Shown one piece after another: positions 7,223 to 16,217 of a DNA stretch of 38,482 nucleotides. The position numbers were made by a program, and so were the translations under genes. Each line of letters begins with the position of its first letter. The stretch's first letter is position 1. Origin of the DNA: Methylobacterium gossipiicola. Lineage in GTDB: Bacteria > Pseudomonadota > Alphaproteobacteria > Rhizobiales > Beijerinckiaceae. Below the pieces are notes generated by a model. That model was not told the DNA's origin, made no database searches, and worked only from the letters and a program-made list of their open reading frames with translations. Location of the stretch: the NCBI RefSeq assembly GCF_900113485.1, contig NZ_FOPM01000014.1, forward strand, positions 75,863 to 114,344, in the 5' to 3' direction.

Positions 7223-8413
7223 ATGCCCCGCCGTCGCCCCGAAGCCCGCCCGCTCACCCGCCGCCTCGCCTTGGGCGTTCTGCTCTCCGGGTTCGTCGGC
7301 CTTTCGCCCGTCCGGGCTGCCGAGCCGGTACGGATCGGCCTCGTTACAGCGCTCAGCGGGCAATCGGCCAAATCCGGCGAGGCGATCTCACGGGGCATCG
7401 GGCTCGCCATCGACGAAATCAACCGGGCCGGCGGCGTCCTCGGTCGCCCCCTCGAGCTCGTCGCCCGGGACGACGAGGCCAACCCGTCGAAGGGTGTGCT
7501 CGCCGCCCGCGAACTCATCCAGCGGGCCGGCGTCGTGGCGCTCATCGGCGGCCTCGACACCCCGGTCTCCATGGCCATCGTGCCCATCGCCAACCAGATG
7601 AAGGTTCCGTTCGTCGGTCCCTGGGCCGCCGGCACCGGCATCACCCGCAACGGCGCGGCGGACAATTACGCCTTCCGGGTCTCGGCCGTGGACGCCCTGG
7701 TGGACGAGGCCCTCGTGGCCTACGCGGTGAAGACCTATGGGGCGAAGAAGCCCGGTGCCATCCTCGTCAACAACGCCTGGGGCGAATCGAACCAGCAGGG
7801 CCTCGTCGCGGCGCTCAAGGCCGCGAACCTCCCCTCCGCCGGCATCGAGAAGTTCGAGGCCAACGACATCGACATGGTGCCGCAACTGTCACGCCTGCGC
7901 GATGCGGGCGCAGACGCCCTGTTCCTCGTGGGCAATGTCGGTCCCTCGGCCCAGGTGGTGAAATCCCTCGACCGCATGGGCTGGACCGTGCCGGTGGTCT
8001 CCCACTGGGGGCCGGCGGGCGGACGCTTCGACGAACTCGCCGGCCCGGGGGCCGCGCGGGTGCGCTTCGTCCAGACCTTCACCTTCGCAGGCAACGACGC
8101 CCCGAAGGCCAAGGCGGTGCTCGAAGCCCTCAAGGCGAAGGACCCGGCGATCAAGTCCATGGCCGACGTCACCCCCGCCGTCGGCATCGCCAACGCGTAT
8201 GACGCGACGCACCTCATCGCCCTGGCGATCCAGGCGGCGGGCGCCACGCAGGGGCCGAAGGTGCGTGATGGGTTCTACAAGATCTCCGGCTATTCCGGCC
8301 TGATCAAAACCTACGACAAGCCGTTCACGCCGGAGCGTCACGATGCCCTCGGGCCGGACGATTACGTGTTCGCCCGTTTCCAGAACGGCGAGATCGTCGC
8401 GGTGACGAAGTGA
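7223..8413 (+). CDS. LIV-type ABC transporter periplasmic substrate-binding protein
   Basis: A 396-residue type I periplasmic binding protein of the branched-chain amino acid/amide family. Residues 1-32 are a signal peptide with a twin-Arg n-region (TRRLALGVLL...PVRAA). The mature part opens with PVRIGLVTALSGQSAKSGEA and AIDEINRAGGVLGRPLELVARDDE, the standard LivJ/AmiC-like start. The ligand is not predictable by eye, since such proteins bind amino acids, urea, amides and aromatic acids. The two hydrolases downstream favour an amide or ureide. It is the first gene of the operon and follows the sigma-54 promoter directly. Confidence 0.9.
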   Translation: MPRRRPEARPLTRRLALGVLLSGFVGLSPVRAAEPVRIGLVTALSGQSAKSGEAISRGIGLAIDEINRAGGVLGRPLELVARDDEANPSKGVLAARELIQRAGVVALIGGLDTPVSMAIVPIANQMKVPFVGPWAAGTGITRNGAADNYAFRVSAVDALVDEALVAYAVKTYGAKKPGAILVNNAWGESNQQGLVAALKAANLPSAGIEKFEANDIDMVPQLSRLRDAGADALFLVGNVGPSAQVVKSLDRMGWTVPVVSHWGPAGGRFDELAGPGAARVRFVQTFTFAGNDAPKAKAVLEALKAKDPAIKSMADVTPAVGIANAYDATHLIALAIQAAGATQGPKVRDGFYKISGYSGLIKTYDKPFTPERHDALGPDDYVFARFQNGEIVAVTK

Positions 8414-8438
8414 GGGGGGCGACGCACGGGAGGACGCC

Positions 8439-9308
8439 ATGCTGACGGGAACGCTCATCAGCGGGCTGGGCCTCGGCAGCATGTACGGGCTGGTGGCGCT
8501 CGGCTTCCACCTCACCTTCGCGGTCTCCGGCACCGTGAATTTCGCGCAAGGCAGCGCCGTCACCCTCGGGGCGGTGCTGGGCTATGTGTTCGGGGTTCGC
8601 CTCGGCTGGCCTATGCCGCTCGCCATCGCGGCGTCCCTCGCGGGCTGCGCCCTCCTCGGCCTCGCCGTCGAGCGCCTCCTCGTCCGGCCGTTCGTGACGC
8701 GCGGGTCCGATGCCTGGCTGCTCGCCACGGTGGCGGGTGGCATCATCCTCGACAATGCCCTGCTCTTCACCTTCGGCAAGGAGCCGCGCAGCCTGCCGTC
8801 GAGCCTGGTCGCCGCCCCCGTCGAGATCCTGGGCGCGGGCGTGTATCCCCTCCAGCTCCTGATCCCCGTGGTCGGCGTCGCGGCGGCCCTCGCGATCCGC
8901 ACCGTGTTCCAGCGGACGGAACTCGGCCGGGGCCTCCTCGCCGTGGCGCAGAATGCCGAGGCCGCCCGGCTGATGGGCATCGACGTCGCCCGCACCGTGG
9001 CCTGCGCCTTCGCCCTTTCGGCCGTGCTCGCCGGGGCGGCGGGCCTGCTCATCGCGCCGCTCTTCTCGGTCTCGGCCGAGATGGGCGCCCTGTTCGGCAT
9101 CAAGGCCTTCGCGGTGGCGATCCTGGGCGGCATCGGCTCGGCCACCGGCGTGGTGCTGGCGGGTCTGCTCTACGGCCTGCTGGAAGCGGGCGTCACCGCC
9201 ACCCTCGGCTCCGGGGCCACCCAGATCGTGGTGTTCTCCGTCATCATCCTGGCCCTCGCCCTGCGCCCGAACGGCCTTCTCGGCCGCGCCGGCGTCAACA
9301 AGGTCTGA
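8439..9308 (+). CDS. LivH-type ABC transporter permease
   Basis: A 289-residue inner-membrane permease of the LivH family, with about eight hydrophobic segments. The N-terminus (LISGLGLGSMYGLVALGFHLTF) and the cytoplasmic-loop region EAARLMGIDVARTVACAF are typical of the family. A strong ribosome-binding site (GGGAGGAC) precedes ATG 8439. It lies 25 bases after the binding-protein gene, and its stop is two bases before the fused permease/ATPase gene, so it is certainly in the same operon. It forms the translocation pore with the permease half of the next protein. Confidence 0.92.
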   Translation: MLTGTLISGLGLGSMYGLVALGFHLTFAVSGTVNFAQGSAVTLGAVLGYVFGVRLGWPMPLAIAASLAGCALLGLAVERLLVRPFVTRGSDAWLLATVAGGIILDNALLFTFGKEPRSLPSSLVAAPVEILGAGVYPLQLLIPVVGVAAALAIRTVFQRTELGRGLLAVAQNAEAARLMGIDVARTVACAFALSAVLAGAAGLLIAPLFSVSAEMGALFGIKAFAVAILGGIGSATGVVLAGLLYGLLEAGVTATLGSGATQIVVFSVIILALALRPNGLLGRAGVNKV

Positions 9309-9310
9309 CC

Positions 9311-11782
9311 ATGATCGCCTCCTTGCGCGCCCCGGCGGCCATGGCCTGGACGATTCTCGCCCTGACCCTCGCGGGCCTCGCCCTGGTGCTGGTGACGAGC
9401 GGCTACAGTCATTTCGTCATCGCCCTGACGGCCCTGACGGTGCTGGCCGCAACCGGCCTCAACATCCTGCTGGGGCTCGCCGGCCTCATCTCCTTCGGGC
9501 ATGCCGGCTTCTACGCCATCGGCGCCTATGTCAGCGCGATCCTGACCCTGAACGGGGTCGGCTTCTGGCTCGCCCTGCCCATCGCGGCCGGTGTGTCGGC
9601 CCTCCTCGGCGCCGTCCTCGCCCTGCCGGCCATGCGGGTGCGCGGCCCCTACCTCGCCATGGTCACCATCGCGTTCGGGTTCCTCGTCGAGCACGCCCTG
9701 ATCGAGGGTGGGGCCGTCACAGGCGGGCAGAACGGCCTCGTGATCGCCGCCGGCCCGACCCTGTTCGGAGTGCCGATGGGGGAGCGCGACCTCGCGATCC
9801 TGGCGGTGATCGGGGCCGGGCTCGGCCTCTACGGGTTCCACCGGTTGCGCCATGCTCGCCTCGGCCAAGCCCTGCGGGCGGTGCGCGACGCGGATGTCGC
9901 CGCCGCGTCCCTCGGCTTCGATCCGGTGCGCGTGAAGACCGTCGCCTTCGCGCTGTCGGCGGCCCTGACGGGGCTTGCCGGCGCGGTGCTGCCGCCCCTG
10001 ATGCTGTTCATCGCGCCGAGTTCCTTCCCGTTCTCCCAGTCGATCCTATTCGTGCTGGCGGTGGTGGTCGGCGGGGCCGGTACGGTGCTCGGCCCCGTCT
10101 TCGGCGCCCTGGTGACGGTGCTGTTGCCCGAGGCGCTGGCCGGGCTCGCCGAATACCGGCTGCTGTTCTTCGGCCTCACGACCCTGGTTGTGCTGTGGCT
10201 GGTGCCGGAGGGCGTCGTCGGCAGCCTCGGGCGCCTGCTGCCGCGCCGGACCGAGATCCGGCCCGCCGGGGGCACCGGCACACCCGATCTCCTGAATCGC
10301 GACGGGCGTGAGACCTTGACGGTCGAGGGGCTCGGCATCGCCTTCGGGGGCATCCGCGCCGCCGAGGGGGTCGCCTTCGCGGCGCGCCCGGGCGTCGTCA
10401 CCAGCGTGATCGGGCCGAACGGGGCGGGCAAGACCACCGTGCTCAACATGATCTCGGGCTTCTACCGGCCGAGCGCCGGCACGATCCGCCTCGGGAGTCG
10501 CGATCTCGCGGGGGCGCCCGCCCACACCATCGCCCGCGCCGGCATCGCCCGCACCTACCAGACAACGCGGCTATTCGGCTCCCTCAGCGTCGTCGAGAAC
10601 GTCCGCCTCGCCCGCGCGCCCGGTTCCCTGCTGCACCGTGACCGCCACGAGGACCGGGAGACGGCCGAGGCGTTGCTCGCCTTCGTGGGCTACACCGGTG
10701 GCCTCGACCGCCCGGCCTCGGAACTGCCCCATGTCGACCGGCGTCTCGTGGAGATCGCCCGGGCGCTCGCGGGGGCGCCGCACGTCCTCCTCCTCGACGA
10801 GCCGGCCGCCGGCCTCGCCCGGGCCGAGACCGACCGGCTGGGGCAGCTCTTGCAACGCATCGCCGCCTGCGGGATCGCAGTGATCCTCGTCGAGCATGAC
10901 ATGCCCCTGGTGATGGCGGTGTCCGACCGTATCCTCGTCATGGATGCGGGGCGTCCCATCGCCTTCGGGTCGCCCGCCGAGATCCGCCGGAACCCCGCCG
11001 TGTTGCGCGCCTATCTTGGCGCCGCCGACACCCCGGCCCGGCCGCGCGCCGCGCCCTGGAGCGGCCCCGCCGATACGGTCCTGGCCGCCCACGGCCTGCG
11101 GGCCGGCTACGGCGCCGCGCCCGTCCTCGACGGGATCGGCCTCGCCGTCCGGCCCGGTGAGACCGTGGCGCTGCTGGGCTCCAACGGCGCCGGCAAGTCG
11201 ACGGCCATGCGGGCGCTCTCCGGCCTCCTGCGTCCCGTCGAGGGATCGATCGTCCTCGGGGATACCGCCGTCGCGGCCCTGCCGGCCCATGCCGTCGCGC
11301 GCCTCGGCCTCGCCCTGGTGCCCGAGGGCCGGCAGGTCTTCCCCGAACTCACCGTGGTGGAGAACATTCGGCTCGGCGCCTGGAGCCGGGGCGGGCGCGT
11401 CGATCCGGCGGAGGTCGAAGCCCTGCTCGACCGGTTCCCACGCCTGCGCGAACGGGCGGACAGCCGCGCCGGCCTGCTCTCGGGGGGCGAACAGCAGATG
11501 GTCGCCATCGCCCGCGGGATGATGGCGCGCCCCCGCATCCTGCTCCTCGACGAACCGTCCCTCGGACTCGCCCCGGCCATCATCAATTCGCTCTACGCCG
11601 TCGTGGCCGAACTGCGCGACGCCGGCACCACCATCCTCATCGTCGACCAGATGGCGGCCCTCGCCCTCACGGTTGCCGACCGGGGCTACGTCCTGGAACA
11701 GGGGCGCGTCGCCACGTCCGGCACCGCCGCCGAACTGAAGGCCGATGCGGGGCTGGAAGCGGCCTATCTCGGAGCCGCCTGA
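9311..11782 (+). CDS. LivM-LivG-LivF triple fusion: permease plus two ATPase domains
   Basis: An 823-residue fusion of three normally separate subunits. Residues 1 to about 315 are a LivM-type permease (GLAGLISFGHAGFYAIGAY). Residues about 335-575 are a LivG-type ATPase with Walker A GPNGAGKT (368-375), Walker B HVLLLDEP (491-498) and the H-loop VEHDM. Residues about 590-823 are a LivF-type ATPase with Walker A GSNGAGKS (623-630), signature LLSGGEQQM (722-730) and Walker B ILLLDEPSLGLAP. The first ATPase lacks a normal signature motif: where relatives have YGQQR- or HGQK-like residues it reads ELPHVDRRLVEIA (471-483), without the key Gly. One of the two ATP sites may therefore be degenerate. 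The stoichiometry is fixed at 1:1:1 by the fusion. Confidence 0.92.
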   Translation: MIASLRAPAAMAWTILALTLAGLALVLVTSGYSHFVIALTALTVLAATGLNILLGLAGLISFGHAGFYAIGAYVSAILTLNGVGFWLALPIAAGVSALLGAVLALPAMRVRGPYLAMVTIAFGFLVEHALIEGGAVTGGQNGLVIAAGPTLFGVPMGERDLAILAVIGAGLGLYGFHRLRHARLGQALRAVRDADVAAASLGFDPVRVKTVAFALSAALTGLAGAVLPPLMLFIAPSSFPFSQSILFVLAVVVGGAGTVLGPVFGALVTVLLPEALAGLAEYRLLFFGLTTLVVLWLVPEGVVGSLGRLLPRRTEIRPAGGTGTPDLLNRDGRETLTVEGLGIAFGGIRAAEGVAFAARPGVVTSVIGPNGAGKTTVLNMISGFYRPSAGTIRLGSRDLAGAPAHTIARAGIARTYQTTRLFGSLSVVENVRLARAPGSLLHRDRHEDRETAEALLAFVGYTGGLDRPASELPHVDRRLVEIARALAGAPHVLLLDEPAAGLARAETDRLGQLLQRIAACGIAVILVEHDMPLVMAVSDRILVMDAGRPIAFGSPAEIRRNPAVLRAYLGAADTPARPRAAPWSGPADTVLAAHGLRAGYGAAPVLDGIGLAVRPGETVALLGSNGAGKSTAMRALSGLLRPVEGSIVLGDTAVAALPAHAVARLGLALVPEGRQVFPELTVVENIRLGAWSRGGRVDPAEVEALLDRFPRLRERADSRAGLLSGGEQQMVAIARGMMARPRILLLDEPSLGLAPAIINSLYAVVAELRDAGTTILIVDQMAALALTVADRGYVLEQGRVATSGTAAELKADAGLEAAYLGAA

Positions 11783-11926
11783 CCCCCATACCCGTTGATG
11801 GCTTCGGATCGGCGACGCGGGACAGGCTCCTCTCCTGGCACGAGAGGGAACCCGCGCCCGCAGCGGACCGAACGGATGAACCGGAACCGCCCGAGACAGG
11901 CGCGAACTCTCTTCGTGGATACCCCG

Positions 11927-12862
11927 ATGACGAAACCGACCCCCGCCGATGAGACCTTGGCCGGTCATGGCCGCTATGCCTATTCGGCCCTGCCGGATCG
12001 TCCGGTCTACGACTGGCCCGGGGGTAAGCGTCTCGCGGTGTACCTCGCCCTCAACCTCGAGACCTTCGATTTCGGCTCCGGCCTCGGCGCCGAACTCGCG
12101 CCCGGCGGGCCGCAGCCGGACGTGCTGAACTATGCGTGGCGCGACTGGGGCAACCGGGTCGGGGCGTGGCGCCTGCGCGACCTCTTCGACGGCCTCGACC
12201 TGCCGGCGAGCGTGTTGGTCAACAGCCGATTGTACTCAGATTGCCCCGGCCTCATCGAGGCGTTCCGGGCGCGGGGCGACGAGATCGTCGGGCATGGCCG
12301 CACCAATGCCGAGCGGCAGGGCAGCCTCGACGAGGCCGGGGAACGCGCCCTCATCGCCGAGGCGACCGCCGTGCTGACGCGGGAGGAGGGGCGTGCGCCC
12401 GCCGGCTGGCTCGGCCCCTGGATCTCGCAATCGAAGGCGACGCCCGATCTCCTGGCGGAGGCCGGCTACCGCTACCACCTCGACTGGTGCCACGACGACC
12501 AGCCGACCTGGTTTTCCACCCGCGACGGCGGCCACATCCTCTCGGTGCCGTATCCGCAGGAATTGAACGACATTCCGGCCATTGTCGCCCGCAAGGACAC
12601 CGGACGCGACTTCGCCGACGCCATCGTGGATGGTTTCGACGAGATGCTGGAGCAGTCCCGCCACGCCCCCCTGGTGATGGGCATTGCGCTGCATCCCTAC
12701 ATCGTCGGCCAGCCCCACCGCCTGCGGCCGTTGCGCCGGGCCCTCGAACACATCACCCGGCACCGCGACGCCATCTGGCTCACCACGGCGGGCGCCATCG
12801 CGGCCCATGCCGCCGAGCGGCTGCCTCTTCCGTCGCAATGGTCCCGGGCGGCGGGCGCGTAG
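11927..12862 (+). CDS. PuuE-like polysaccharide-deacetylase-fold hydrolase (allantoinase-type)
   Basis: A 311-residue protein from ATG 11927; in-frame ATGs further upstream add only low-complexity Arg/Pro-rich sequence. Family-typical blocks are GHGRYAYSALPDRPVYDWP, GKRLAVYLALNLETF, NYAWRDWGNRVGAWRL, DEIVGHGRTNAERQGS, GWLGPWISQS, VPYPQELNDIP and MGIALHPYIVGQPHRLR. These match the branch of polysaccharide deacetylases that includes the metal-independent allantoinase PuuE and related urate/ureide enzymes rather than chitin or peptidoglycan deacetylases. The likely reaction is hydrolysis of a cyclic or linear amide, cytoplasmic (no signal peptide). It follows the transporter by 144 bases and precedes the Ntn hydrolase. 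The exact substrate is unresolved. Confidence 0.85.
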   Translation: MTKPTPADETLAGHGRYAYSALPDRPVYDWPGGKRLAVYLALNLETFDFGSGLGAELAPGGPQPDVLNYAWRDWGNRVGAWRLRDLFDGLDLPASVLVNSRLYSDCPGLIEAFRARGDEIVGHGRTNAERQGSLDEAGERALIAEATAVLTREEGRAPAGWLGPWISQSKATPDLLAEAGYRYHLDWCHDDQPTWFSTRDGGHILSVPYPQELNDIPAIVARKDTGRDFADAIVDGFDEMLEQSRHAPLVMGIALHPYIVGQPHRLRPLRRALEHITRHRDAIWLTTAGAIAAHAAERLPLPSQWSRAAGA

Positions 12863-12910
12863 AGCGCCGCCTTCGATCCCGTCCACCCGGTCCCTCGCTC
12901 AGGGTCTCCC

Positions 12911-14515
12911 ATGCCGCCCCTCCTCGACACTCCTCCGAAAGGCCCGGCGCGCTCCGACAGGGGTATGGTGACGAGCCCGCACGCCCTGGCGAGCCAGGCC
13001 GGACACGAGGTTCTGCGGGCGGGCGGCAACGCCATCGAGGCGGCCATCGCGGTCAACGCAACCCTGTGCGTCACCTATCCGCATTTCTGCGGCCTCGGGG
13101 GCGATGCGTTCCTCATCGCGAGCGACCGCGACGGCACGAGCATCACCCTGTCGGGTATCGGGCAGGCCGCCGGCCGGGTCGGCGACCTGCGGGACGGCAT
13201 TCCCGTGCGCGGGCCCGGCTCGGCCCTCACGGCGGCGGCGGCCGTCGATACCTGGGATCAGGCTTTCGCCTACGGCCAACGCGCCTGGGGCGGGCGCCGA
13301 AGCTGGGCGAGCCTGTTCGACCGGGCGATCCAGTACGCCACGGATGGGTTCCCCCTGACGCCGTCGCAGCATTTCTGGTCCACCTTCCGCGCCACGGAAA
13401 TCGCCACTTGGCCGGGCGTCGTGCGCGGCTTCACCGACGCGGGCCGGCTCCCGGAGGCGGGCGAGCGGTTTCGCCAACCCGATCTCGCCCGCAGCCTGAC
13501 GACCCTCGCCGGGAACGGCGGGCGCGACTTCTACGAGGGCGACCTCGCCCGGCGGATCGCCGACGGGCTGCGGCAGGCCGGCTCCCCCCTCGACGCGGAC
13601 GACCTCGCCCGCTGCCGGGCCCGCAACGAGCCGGCCCTGCGCGTGCCCTATCGCGGCGGAGAATTGTTGAGCCTGCGCCCCCCGACCCAAGGGGTGACCA
13701 CCCTGGAGATCATGGGCATCCTCGACCGCTTCGACGTCGGCGCCATTCCGGAGAGCAGTGCCGATTACTATCATCTGCTGGTGGAGGCGGTGAAGGCGGC
13801 GTTCCTCGACCGCAATCGCCACGTCGCCGATCCCGATTTCACCGACGTCCCGGTGGAGCACCTGCTCTCGGCGGCCCACCTCGACGGTCAGGCTGCGCGC
13901 CTCGACCTGCGGCGGGCGCGGCCGTGGCCGCACGTGTTTCAGACGGGCGACACGGTGTTCATCGGCGCCGTCGATGGCGACGGCAATTGCGTCAGCCTCT
14001 TGCAGACGATCTATTTCGATTGGGGCAGCGGCGTCGTCGCGGGCGACACCGGCATCCTCTGGCACAATCGCGGCGCCGCCTTCAGCGTCGATCCCGACCA
14101 CATCAACGCGGTGCGTCCGGGCAAACGCCCGTTCCACACCCTGAATCCCGGCATGTACTTCCGCGACGGCCGCCCGAGTCTGCTCTACGGCACGCAGGGC
14201 GCCGACGGCCAGCCGCAGACCCTCTCGGCGGTGCTGACGCGGCTGATCGATTACGGAATGGACCCCCTCACGGCGCTGGACCGCCCGCGCTTCCTTTTGG
14301 GAAAAACCTTCTCGGACAGTCGCGACAGCCTGAAGCTCGAACTCGCCGCCGGCCCGGAGGTGTTCGACGCCCTCACGGCGCGCGGCCACGCCATCAGCCC
14401 GATCCCGACGCACAGTCCCCTCGCGGGCCATCCGGGGGCTATCCGCATCGGCCCCGATGGCGCCCTCGTCGGCGCCCACGATCCGCGCAGCGACGGCCTG
14501 GCGCTCGGGGTTTGA
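12911..14515 (+). CDS. Gamma-glutamyltransferase-family Ntn hydrolase, oxamate amidohydrolase (HpxW)-like
   Basis: A 534-residue protein from ATG 12911, or 516 residues from ATG 12965, which is closer to the first conserved block (MVTSPHALASQAGHEVLRAGG). The predicted autoprocessing site and nucleophile is T348 in GDTVFIGAVDGDGNCVS. This is followed by SLLQTIYFDWGSGV, WHNRGAAFSVDP and PGKRPFHTLNPG, a pattern seen in HpxW-type oxamate amidohydrolases and unlike classical glutathione GGT (TTHFSV). There is no signal peptide, so it is probably cytoplasmic, again unlike periplasmic GGT. It is last in the operon. Amide hydrolysis of an imported nitrogen compound or its intermediate is the likely role; the substrate is inferred from family only. 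Confidence 0.85.
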   Translation: MPPLLDTPPKGPARSDRGMVTSPHALASQAGHEVLRAGGNAIEAAIAVNATLCVTYPHFCGLGGDAFLIASDRDGTSITLSGIGQAAGRVGDLRDGIPVRGPGSALTAAAAVDTWDQAFAYGQRAWGGRRSWASLFDRAIQYATDGFPLTPSQHFWSTFRATEIATWPGVVRGFTDAGRLPEAGERFRQPDLARSLTTLAGNGGRDFYEGDLARRIADGLRQAGSPLDADDLARCRARNEPALRVPYRGGELLSLRPPTQGVTTLEIMGILDRFDVGAIPESSADYYHLLVEAVKAAFLDRNRHVADPDFTDVPVEHLLSAAHLDGQAARLDLRRARPWPHVFQTGDTVFIGAVDGDGNCVSLLQTIYFDWGSGVVAGDTGILWHNRGAAFSVDPDHINAVRPGKRPFHTLNPGMYFRDGRPSLLYGTQGADGQPQTLSAVLTRLIDYGMDPLTALDRPRFLLGKTFSDSRDSLKLELAAGPEVFDALTARGHAISPIPTHSPLAGHPGAIRIGPDGALVGAHDPRSDGLALGV

Positions 14516-14692
14516 GGGGCTCGCGCACCGCCCCTCCCGCGCCGAAAGCCGCGATCCATCCGATCCGGCTGCCGGATGACCGAAGCGGAAACCGGCTCAT
14601 TGAGCCTGGGGGGCGCCCCATCATCTGAACGCCGCCAATCCGAGGAATCGAACGGCGTTCGTATGCCCCCCGTGTCGGGAGACGGTCCGCCC

Positions 14693-15238
14693 TCAGTGCC
14701 CGTCGAATTCCATCAGGGTCCGCACCGGCACGTCGAGGTCGCGCAGCTTCTGGGCGCCGCCGATCTCCGGCAGATCGATGACGAAGCAGGCCGCCACCAC
14801 CTCGGCGCCGATCTGGCGCAGGAGGTTCACCGCCGCGCAGGCGGTGCCGCCCGTGGCGATGAGGTCGTCGACCAGCAGCACCCGGTCGCCGGGCTTGATG
14901 GCGTCGACGTGGATTTCCATCTCGTCGGTGCCGTATTCGAGGGCATAGGCGATCGAGACGGTTTTGTGCGGCAGCTTGCCCTTCTTGCGGATCGGCACGA
15001 AGCCCGACGACAGCTGGTGCGCCACGGCGCCGCCGAGGATGAAGCCGCGCGCCTCGATGCCGGCGACCTGATCGATCCGCCCGCCCGCGAACGGATGCAC
15101 CAGGGCATCCACCGCCCGCCGGAAGGCGCGCGGATCGCTGAGCAGGGTGGTGATGTCGCGGAACACGATGCCGGGCTTCGGGTAGTCCGGAATCGAGCGG
15201 ATCGACTCCTTCAGGGCGATGTGTCGGCGGGAATCCAT
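14693..15238 (-). CDS. apt: Adenine phosphoribosyltransferase
   Basis: A 181-residue protein of standard Apt length. It catalyses adenine + PRPP to AMP + PPi in purine salvage. The PRPP-binding motif [13 protein letters not shown] spans residues 120-132. The adenine-site and hood regions ([38 protein letters not shown]) are intact. It starts at ATG 15238, 39 bases downstream of the phosphatase gene on the same strand, and probably shares its transcript. The 177 bases between its stop and the Ntn hydrolase gene hold no gene. Confidence 0.95.
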   Translation of the reverse strand: MDSRRHIALKESIRSIPDYPKPGIVFRDITTLLSDPRAFRRAVDALVHPFAGGRIDQVAGIEARGFILGGAVAHQLSSGFVPIRKKGKLPHKTVSIAYALEYGTDEMEIHVDAIKPGDRVLLVDDLIATGGTACAAVNLLRQIGAEVVAACFVIDLPEIGGAQKLRDLDVPVRTLMEFDGH

Positions 15239-15277
15239 GGCGGCGGCCTTCGGCAGGGTCGTGAGCGGGGAGGGCGG

Positions 15278-16072
15278 TCAGGCGTTGGCGCGGCGCAGGA
15301 GCTTCACGAGGTCGCCGTGAAGGTGCTCGTTGCCGGCGCAGACGGAGCGGGCGGCGAGGGGCTCGGCGCCGCCATCGGCGCTGGAGACGAACCCACCGGC
15401 CTCGCGCACGAGGATGATGCCCGCCGCGATGTCCCAGGTCTGCAGGTCGCGCTCCCAATAGAGATCGGAACGACCGCAGGCGACGTAGGCGAGGTCGAGG
15501 GCCGCCGAACCGAAGCGGCGGATGCCGCCGCTCACCGCCATCACGGCCGCGACCTCGCGCAGGAGCTTCGGATGGTCGCCGCGCCCGAGATAGGGCGAGC
15601 CGTAGGCCACGAGGGCATCGGCCATGTCGACGCGGCCGGAAACGCGCAGGCGGCGGTTGTTGAGGTAGGCGCCCTTGCCGCGCTCGGCCACGAACAGCTC
15701 GTCCTTGGCCGGATCGTAGATCACGCCGGCCACGATCTGGCCCTCGCGCTCGAGGCCCACCGAGATGGCGAAATGCGGGATGCCGTGGAGGAAGTTGGTG
15801 GTGCCGTCCAGCGGGTCGACGTGCCAGGTGTGGCTCTTGTCCGCGCCCTCGACGATGCCGGATTCCTCCAGAACGAGGCCGTAGCCGGGGCGGGCCTTCA
15901 TCAGGGCGTCGCGCAGAACCTCCTCGGCCTTGCGGTCGGCGGCCGAGACGAAGTTGCCGGGTCCCTTGCGCGAGACCTGGAGGTTCTCGATCTCGCCGTA
16001 GTCGCGCTTGAGGCCGCGGGCGGCCTTGCGGACGGCGTCGACCATGACGGTCATGAGGGGTGAGCTGATCAT
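15278..16072 (-). CDS. suhB: Inositol monophosphatase family protein (SuhB-like)
   Basis: A 264-residue Mg-dependent, Li-sensitive type phosphatase. Metal-binding motifs are complete: EES at 69-71, DPLDGTTNF at 86-94 and WDIAAG at 213-218. ATG 16072 gives the usual family length; an in-frame extension up to 16198 exists but is not family-like. Substrates may be inositol-1-phosphate or other sugar phosphates, and SuhB homologues also act in rRNA transcription antitermination in enterobacteria. Whether that holds here is unknown. Confidence 0.9.
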   Translation of the reverse strand: MISSPLMTVMVDAVRKAARGLKRDYGEIENLQVSRKGPGNFVSAADRKAEEVLRDALMKARPGYGLVLEESGIVEGADKSHTWHVDPLDGTTNFLHGIPHFAISVGLEREGQIVAGVIYDPAKDELFVAERGKGAYLNNRRLRVSGRVDMADALVAYGSPYLGRGDHPKLLREVAAVMAVSGGIRRFGSAALDLAYVACGRSDLYWERDLQTWDIAAGIILVREAGGFVSSADGGAEPLAARSVCAGNEHLHGDLVKLLRRANA

Positions 16073-16217
16073 CGCTTGAAGGGTCCGGGTCGATTCAAAG
16101 AACGTCGGAGACGAAGGGGCTGGGTCCGGCCATAGCACGTTTGGCGCGGGTCTCATCCCCTTCGCATTGCAGGGCAAGCCTACGGCAATTCGGGTCACGC
16201 CTACGGTTCGGTCGCGT

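Noticed and set aside
12136..14628. Long plus-strand frame of about 830 codons overlapping the deacetylase and Ntn hydrolase genes
   Set aside because: An Arg/Pro-rich shadow in another frame; both real genes show full conserved motifs.
14576..16063. Plus-strand frame opposite apt and the phosphatase gene
   Set aside because: Antisense to two well-conserved genes, and no recognisable protein features.
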